Source: Capsicum annuum
Lineage: Eukaryota > Streptophyta > Magnoliopsida > Solanales > Solanaceae
DNA: 64,000 bases
Direction of reading: 5' to 3'
NCBI RefSeq assembly: GCF_002878395.1
Contig: NC_061121.1
Coordinates: 9,766,830 to 9,830,829 of the forward strand
This document shows, piece by piece, positions 57,776 through 64,000 of the stretch. The translations under genes were made by a program, and so were the position numbers. Numbering within the stretch: position 1 is the stretch's first letter; the number at the start of each line of letters is the position of its first letter. The notes below the pieces were generated by a model. That model saw nothing but the letters and a program-made list of their open reading frames with translations, was not told where the DNA came from and made no database searches.

Positions 57776-60494
57776 TGTAATACCCCGAGAATCCCAACCG
57801 ATAGTAGAACCATGATTCAAGCTCATGAGAAATAAATCTTAGTGATTTGGTAGTTTTATGATCAAGTTTGATGTATATTAAGGCCTCAAATACGTCCTCG
57901 CTCTTAGACGAATCAAAACATCGATTGAATTCTTAAGAAGGATTTTGGTATATTCAACTTCAATCGAGCATATATTTTATTATACTACATATTTTTGAGT
58001 TTATGAACCACCAACAAATAGATAATTTATTAGCTTTTCAATGATACCAATTTTTTCAAAATATGGTATCGGAGTAAAAAGTTATGGCCATTTTACTGAG
58101 AGTTGTCCAAGCTGCCCAGAGCGACGGACAAGCTGACGGACCGTCAAGCCAGTGACGGACCATCTCTTTGGCCATTGTAACTGAGGTAGTAAGGCCATTT
58201 TCTATCCCAAAAATAATGGTTGGAGTGATGGTCAGTTACTAGAGTGACGGTCCGTCACCCAGACCGTCAACTTTGTCCGAAACAGCACTGAAATGATGTT
58301 TCAAAGGGCTTTTTGGGTCTATTTCCACCTCTTTTAACCCCTAATTACATCAAATTAAAGCATATAACTCCTTATTCATCCATAACATCAAAATTAGGGT
58401 TTCTTTCAAGACCAAAATTCAAGAACGAGATTCAAATCCTTCTTCAAGAAACTAAGAAATTCAAGTTCTTCAAGTTCAAGAACCATCAAGAATTGATTCT
58501 AGTATGTGATAAATTGTGTGATGTTCATGATAAACCCTCTTCAAGTTGCATATTGATTGGCGTATCCATGATAATTAGGTGTAGAAATTGTTGAATAACC
58601 AAAGTATGCTCCCCATATGTTTGATAAAATTCTTATGTGAAGGAATTAGAGTCGTTATAGCATGTTGACAAGAAATCCCCAATTTTGTATAAGTCCATGC
58701 ACACCAAGTGATTGTTGAAAAGCCTTAGTGAATGAATTGTGACATATTAGCCAAAAATCCCCAATTATGTGTACTTGAATACATGTTAAGTGTTTTGTGC
58801 ATTCCTTATTGAATGATTTATGAGACAATAGCATGGCTCCCTATATCATTACATGTTTAATATTTCTAAGGGCTTAAAGAGATGCTTTATTGAGTGTATG
58901 GTGAATGATAGTCTATTGTTATGATACTCAAGAGTGGTCATGTCTTGTACTATTTATGTTATCGTGTCCTCGGGGTATTTATACTGATAAATTAGCTACT
59001 TGTCTAGAGCTAGAGTTAGTTTCATGATAATCCCTGTCAAGCCACGATCCTTAGAACTCATTCAGTTACAGAACTTAGGAAATCTCAATAACCTCAATAT
59101 CATTAGCATTCCAACTTCAGTTTCGTACTCATCTCCAATCTTAGTAGTATTTGAGTATTCAAATCAGAACTTAGTAGCATTCAGTCAGATAACGAAATCT
59201 AGTAGTATTCTGTTAGTCTTCGAACCCAAGTGAACTCAGCTAGATTAGTCAATTAACATGATCAGTAATAGATTTATCTCAGTCTAGTGTAGTTTAAGAA
59301 AAAAATCAGTCCAGTGCCTTTCAGTTGAGAGTAGGATTCAGCACTGAGCAAACCTATGGAGGGGGGATCACCCGCTGGGTAGGACTGAGATCCCTAGGAG
59401 CAATCCCTAAGTTCCAGAACTACATAGCCAGCGTAGGTATGAGATGTCACCCGTTAGATAGGACTGATCTCAGGGGTCACTTGTTAGGTAGGACTGACTA
59501 CATAGAAGTTGACTTTACCCGTGGCACGGTACTGATACCCTTCCAGCTAGGGTTACAGGTTAGAACCCTCAAGTTAATATTCGGGGCATGTCGGTTAAAT
59601 GATTACTTTCCTACAGTCTCAGTTTTAGTAAATAACTCAACTCAGTAGTATTGATTCAGGTTTGTCAGATACAGTCAACCATTAGCATATTCAATGGATC
59701 TAGAGATCACCCGCTAGATAGGACTGATCTCAGACTAAATCAATCATCTTCATTATTAGTAGATTCAGAGATCACCCGCTATATAGGACTAATCTCAACC
59801 TCGATACTCAGTTATCAACATTAGTAGATTCATTTATTCAGTATCCCAGCATTATTAAGCTTATATGTCAGTACAGAAGCACTCGAAACTCAGTATTCAG
59901 TGTCACTGTGATTTCAATTATGGTTTATGCATTCATGCGCGTATCCTCATTTAGTATACTCATGTTATTCAGTAAGCCATAGTTCATGCATCTGAGCCAT
60001 TGTATTTATCCTTACCTCATCTAGCATACTAGTACATTCTTACGTACTAACGCATAATTTTCTGTGCTATGGTATTTTATATCATAGGTTCAGAAGTACG
60101 AGATCCAGAGAACCCTTAACAGTTTAGATTCAGCCAAAAGTAGTAGACTTAGCAGTGAGTCCTCATCATTAGAGGATGTTCTATTATTTCATTATATTTC
60201 TAGATTCAGTATTTTAGTAGACGGAGTTAGTTGGGGGATTGTCCCATCAACTCCTTATTCAGATAGTTTAAAGGCTTTCAGACTAGATGTTCAGACAGTT
60301 GCTTTAGTATTTTTGATACTTTATTCAGTTGTATTTTAGTTTGAACCTTATGACAAGTTTCCGCTAGTTGTTTTTTGTATTTTTATAGTATATTATGCAG
60401 TGGTCAGTTATAGGTACCAGAAAAAAATTAGCTTGTGGTCCTTCAGGATCATAAGCACCTGTAGCATTCGGGGTTCAAAATCTATAGCGTTTCA
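57776..60494 (+). repeat. 3' LTR of the gag-only Ty3/gypsy element
   Basis: TGTAATACCCCGAG to AGCGTTTCA; 2719 bp. It is shorter than the 5' copy because about 240 bases corresponding to 53305-53550 are missing near 58490. The two LTRs differ at many positions, so the insertion is not recent. Confidence 0.92.
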
Positions 60495-60499
60495 GCCAC

Positions 60500-60967
60500 A
60501 CTGGAGAAACTTAAATGTCTTTAGATAAACTGATCAAGGATGTCCTCTTTGTTCAAGAAGTCAAGCTTAATTTGATATCAATAGCTAAAATAACGAAGAC
60601 ACTATCTTGTTTTGTTTCCCTTTAACCTAACTTTTGTGTGTTTCAGGACCTCTTCAGTGGCAAGGTAAAGGGGATTGGTAGGCAAGAAGGTGGACTTTAC
60701 CTCTTTAAAAGTGACTGGCAAGTGATAAATGAAATACATGACAAAGACTTGATTAAATAGTTGCAGAAGTTGCACTCCCTAGTTGCACACTTTGTCATAA
60801 GAGACTTGGTAATCCAGCATCATAGGTTTTAAGGATTTTGAACATCTTGCAGAATAACAAAAGTTGTAGAAGCTCTAAATAAACGTACACTTTGCCCTTT
60901 AGCTAAGCAAACTAGATTGTGTTTTCCTACTAGTGATTCTACATCTTCTGATTGTTTTGATCTTGTA
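60500..60967 (+). pseudogene. Copia element 5 resumed (protease end to integrase start)
   Basis: It continues the frame cut at 52530: SLDKLIKDVLFVQEVKLNL, VCFQDLFSGKVKGIG-like sequence (FQDLFSGKVKGIGRQEGGLY), a poor pre-integrase region, and LCPLAKQTRLCFPTSDSTSSD followed by CFDLVY. It stops at 60967, where a TRIM-like piece begins. The rest of pol is lost. Confidence 0.85.
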
Positions 60968-61335
60968 TACATGGTATCAGAGCAGGGCCCACCTCACCCA
61001 ATGTTGGGCCCCTGAGTTAAGAAATTTGCCCATGCTTTAGTTAACTAGGTCTGGACGTGATATGGGGTGTTAAAAAAAGAGAAAAAGTTCCACATTGGTG
61101 GTTAGTGGGATGTGTGTTCTCTTTATAAGGCTTGAGCAATCCTCCTCCCTATGAGCTAGCTTTTTGAGTGTGAGTTAGGCCCAAGACCTAATTTTAAGAT
61201 GGTATCAAAGCAAGGCCCATTTCACCCAATGTTTCCCCCCAAGCCTTGGGCAATCCTCTTCCCTATGAGCTTGCTTTTGGGGTGTGAGTTAGACCTTTTG
61301 GGGTGTGAATTATGCCCAAGACCTAATTTTACAAA
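60968..61335 (+). mobile_element. TRIM-like miniature LTR element, lacking its 5' LTR
   Basis: It begins exactly at an initiator-Met primer site (ATGGTATCAGAGC, 60969), has an interior of about 100 bases ending in a purine stretch (GATATGGGG), then an LTR of about 132 bases (61067-61198, TGTTAAA...CCAAGACCTAATTTTAA) holding CCACATTGGTGG. Next comes a second primer site (ATGGTATCAAAGC, 61199) and a damaged LTR-like copy to 61335. No coding region. The absence of a left LTR suggests truncation or insertion of a rearranged molecule. Confidence 0.6.
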
Positions 61336-61569
61336 ATTACAAATGAAAAAATTAGCACTTCTTTTGATAATTTACTTTTATTAATTTGAAAAATATTTAC
61401 AAACATATTACACATGAACTATAACAAAGGAATACTAAACCAGAAGTTGATCCAATACTAGAACACATAAGGAAGATAACGAGGTAACATAAATAATGCC
61501 ACAGTTGTAACATATTACTCCTAAAAGGCGCGATATATATCAGCCTAGGTCCAGACCAAATTGGGAAAC
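61336..61569. other. Unassigned AT-rich spacer
   Basis: No gene or repeat recognised, under 250 bases. Confidence 0.4.
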
Positions 61570-63208
61570 CATGTTGTGTATGTGGCGTTGCACATGGGAC
61601 TCCTCCTCACCCCCACAACCCGCACACTCCACCTCATAGAATTTGCCTACGTTATGTATAAATGTTTATGAAATAATATATTTTTATAATTAACAAACAT
61701 TAAAATATAAGTAAGAAAATCAGTTGAAAAAGTAACAAACTCCTATTCAAACAAACTGTCCATAAAGTAAGTTTGAGTAGATAATAAAACATATTTTCAT
61801 CCATTCAAGATGTCTTGGCAACTTCACATTTTCAAGACAATTATCTTCTGCTTACAGTCTGCCCAACTAGACTTTGTGTGAGTAGTCGGAGAATCAACCA
61901 TGTCTTTCTTTAAAATTAGAGATTCCACTCCTAGTTTTTCCAATGCTGATTCCAAGGGGAAATTAATTTTTCAAATTGATTTCTTGTTCCTCAATTGCTC
62001 TCTTATTCATCTCTGTTTTTTCTAGGCTATCCCTCGACTTTGAAATAGAATCTTCAATTTCAATGAGATGGTGCTTGAGATATCGTAACACTCCTGGCTT
62101 TCAGTACGCATCATGCTTACCTTCTTGGAAACCTTACTAAAATTGTCTTCCTCCTGACTCTTCGCATTATGAAAATTTGCGAACAACAATGAAAGATTTT
62201 TCTCCAATTCCTCCAAAGCATGTGCTTTCTCAACCAAGAGATTGCGTGACCCATCATATATAGGAAGGCTATCTATCATTACTACTTCAATCATGGGGTA
62301 ATTCCATATTCTCCTTATTCAAAGAAATTTATTGACTACATCGAGGCTTTAATTCCCAACTTGAAATTTCATGGCAGGCATTGGCGAATAAGTTGGGAAT
62401 TGAAGCCTCGATGTACTCAATGAATTTCTTTGAATAAGGAGGATATGTAATTACCGCATGATTGAAGTAGTAATAATAGATAGTCTTCCTATATATGCAG
62501 GATCAACCAATCTCTCGGTTGAGAAAGCACATACTTTGGAGAAGCTGGAGAAAAATATTCCATCCCTATTCACAAATTTTCCACAAGCAAAGAGGAGGGA
62601 GGATAACTATTTTAGTAAGTTTGACAAGAAGGTAAACCTGTTGGATAAGCTTAATAAAAGCCAGGAGTGTTACAATGATCTCAAGAACCATCAAATTGAA
62701 ATTGATGCTTCTATTTCAAAGTCGAAGGCAAGCCTAGAAAAAGTGGAGATAAATAAGAACGGTAGAGGAACAAGAAATCAATTTGAAGAATAAAATATCC
62801 CCCTTGGAAGCTGCATAGGACGAACTAGGAGCGAAATCTCTAATTTCAAAGAAAGACATGGTTGATTCTCTATCTACTCAAGCAGAGGCTAGTAAAGATA
62901 ATTGACTTGGGAATGTGAAGTTGTCATAGACATATTTAATGGACAAAAATATGTTTTGTTATTTACTCAAACTTACATTATTGATGGTTAATTTCAACAT
63001 GATTTTGTTAGTTTATGGATAGTTTGAACATGCGTTCATTACTTTTTCAACTGATTTTCTTGCTGATTTTTAATGTTTGTTAAGTAGAAGAAAACTATTA
63101 TTTCTCAAACATTTATATATAATGTAGGAAAATCCTACGGAGTGGAGGGTTTATGGTGGTGGGTCGGGGGTGGGGAGGAGACCCATCTAGAATGGCTACA
63201 CATATGAC
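61570..63208. repeat. 1.6-kb inverted repeat carrying a duplicated coiled-coil coding fragment
   Basis: The arms (about 61570-62362 and 62390-63208) are reverse complements, with a 27-base loop at 62363-62389. The inner stem is exact for ATTCCCAACTT/AAGTTGGGAAT. The outer ends pair GGGACTCCTCCTCACC (61596) with GGTGGGGAGGAGACCC. Each arm encodes, reading away from the centre, MIEVV-IDSLPIY, VEKAH-LE-LEKN and QECY, then a Lys/Glu heptad-like helix: minus strand 62294-62022 and plus strand 62458-62793. Both have frameshifts; on the plus arm the reading can be followed in another frame as SLISKKDMVDSLSTQAEA to about 62905. The protein family is not recognised. No target duplication found. Confidence 0.88.
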
Positions 63209-63349
63209 TTGTTTTCCCTATTTTTATAGAAAATTCATTTTCTTAAAATTTAACTTGTTTTAGAAAATACATTTTTCAAAACATTTGACCAACCAATCAT
63301 AAAAATTGATTGCTTAGTTGTGACTAGGGACAAACCTGACTGAACTTTC

Positions 63350-63575
63350 TTTTAACTTAACACTGATGGCAGCTGATAGGAGCAAGACTTATCTGTAGAG
63401 ATGCTTATGGTAATATTGTTATGGATTTTGCACCATCCTTGGGAAATGATAGTAGCAATACAGCTAAAGCCAAGGCTACTTTACAGGGGCTAAAATGGTG
63501 TACAAAAAATGGAATAGGTAACCTTATTTTGGAAGGATACTCGAGGTTAATTGTTGAAAGAAGAAAGATCATCTG
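63350..63575 (+). pseudogene. RNase H-like domain fragment (LINE or related)
   Basis: The frame GARLICRDAYGNIVMDF, then NTAKAKATLQGLKWCTKNGI and LILEGYSRLIVE, ending at a stop at 63573, is the plant RNase H fold found at the end of LINE polyproteins and in related domesticated proteins. An upstream NTDGS in another frame is the first catalytic Asp motif. The expected Glu in the ALxxGL helix is replaced (AKAKATLQGL), so it is probably inactive. Confidence 0.7.
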
Positions 63576-63579
63576 AGCC

Positions 63580-63840
63580 GTTGAAGAAAACACTGTATGG
63601 AGAACAGCTAATAACTATGTGTATTGTAACTAATTAAGTTAGTTAAGCAGTTTAGCTTATAGAATCTTCAGTAATTAACTATTTATACATGCTAAACACT
63701 CTATGTATCACACATTAACACGATTCAATAAATGAAAAAACTTCCACTCTTCTTCTTCTCTACATTTCCTCTCTTCTTTCTTCTTTCTTCTTTCTCATTT
63801 CATGTTATAGAGTTTATAATCCAAGAACTCTAATTCTGTT
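63580..63840 (+). repeat. 5' LTR of a copia element that leaves the window
   Basis: About 260 bases ending GAACTCTAATTCTGTTCA directly before a primer site. A TATA-like CTATTTATACATG (about 63680) and a CT-rich leader (63740-63800) are placed as in small copia LTRs. The exact start is uncertain. Confidence 0.65.
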
Positions 63841-63842
63841 CA

Positions 63843-63854
63843 TGGTATCAGAGC
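63843..63854 (+). promoter_or_regulatory. Primer-binding site (initiator Met tRNA)
   Basis: TGGTATCAGAGC, followed by a leader of about 120 bases and a gag start. Confidence 0.85.
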
Positions 63855-63972
63855 AATCGATTTGATTTGTTCATCTTCAATATTAAGTTTTGCTTCCGCG
63901 ATTACAAGTTCTAAAACAAAAGAGATAACACAGAATTCTCTTTCAAGAATCTCAAGAAATCAATTCACAACA

Positions 63973-64000
63973 ATGGTGATGCCTTCTAACAATGGTGCAA
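63973..64000 (+). CDS. Start of a copia gag, cut by the window end
   Basis: ATG at 63973 in the context ACAATGG opens MVMPSNNGA and continues past the end. The position, 118 bases after the primer site, matches the gag start of copia element 2 (79 bases after its primer site). Whether it is intact cannot be seen. Confidence 0.6.

Larger units (their letters stand above)
52531..60494 (+). mobile_element. Gag-only Ty3/gypsy element with very long LTRs (TR-GAG/LARD type)
   Basis: A 7964-bp plus-strand element flanked by the perfect duplication GCCAC (52526-52530 and 60495-60499). It has LTRs of 3.1 and 2.7 kb, a primer site (55638), gag remains, a purine tract (57763-57773) and only 2142 bases between the LTRs. 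Protease, RT, RNase H and integrase are absent. The gag type (CX2CX4HX4C, CFGCGKLSHRMRQC) and long LTRs resemble the Del/Tekay chromovirus group. It inserted into copia element 5, whose frame is restored by removing it. It could only move with proteins from a full relative. Confidence 0.93.

Overview
This is a plant nuclear genome window, almost certainly Solanaceae and probably Capsicum or a close relative (inference). It is AT-rich, every intron has GT-AG borders, and it is packed with LTR retrotransposons, Mutator-like elements (MULEs) carrying captured SUMO-protease (ULP1/DUF1985) genes, MITEs and foldback repeats. Only one gene looks intact: an F-box protein of 402 residues at 20064-21272 on the plus strand. 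Nearly everything else is a transposable element or its decayed remains. There are 100 Ns at 23574-23673. Layout, left third: 305-2441 is a 2.1-kb imperfect palindrome. 2917-16858 is MULE territory: a 166-172 bp tandem array (6027-7205) split by a 1.8-kb solo LTR (4221-6026, 5-bp target duplication), a plus-strand ULP1/DUF1985 pseudogene (7907-11545), a two-exon GRF zinc-finger remnant (12024-12349, minus) between 300-bp direct repeats, and a second ULP1/DUF1985 pseudogene (14000-15840, minus). The introns and leaders of these MULE genes are filled with degenerate copies of a short palindromic motif, ATCTGTTGCAACAGAT. 17149-17377 is a lone LTR with its polypurine tract. 17677-19145 is a foldback MULE, followed by a MITE and then the F-box gene. 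Middle: a third ULP1-MULE leader fragment is split by a complete but dead Ty1/copia element (22434-29296, minus, target duplication CAATG). A non-coding MULE with doubled terminal repeats and a perfect 9-bp target duplication lies at 30460-31823. From 32115 a chain of Ty1/copia pieces follows. One of them (from 33233, plus) has its gag split by an Athila-like Ty3/gypsy element (33583-37773, target duplication GTTAG) that has lost pol and half of its 3' LTR in one deletion. A LINE remnant is at 40831-41850. Right half: copia element 3 (42762-48770, minus, target duplication TATTC) sits inside the 3' LTR of copia element 4 (minus, to 51717). Element 4 abuts copia element 5 (plus, from 51718), which is itself split by a long-LTR, gag-only Ty3/gypsy element (52531-60494, target duplication GCCAC). 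A TRIM-like piece, a 1.6-kb palindrome carrying two opposed copies of a coiled-coil coding fragment (61570-63208), an RNase H fragment and the 5' LTR, primer site and gag start of another copia element close the window. The genes do not form a pathway. The window is a layered record of at least five nested insertions, each dated relative to its host by an intact 5-bp target duplication, plus long inverted repeats that could be sources of hairpin RNA. All boundaries were read by eye.
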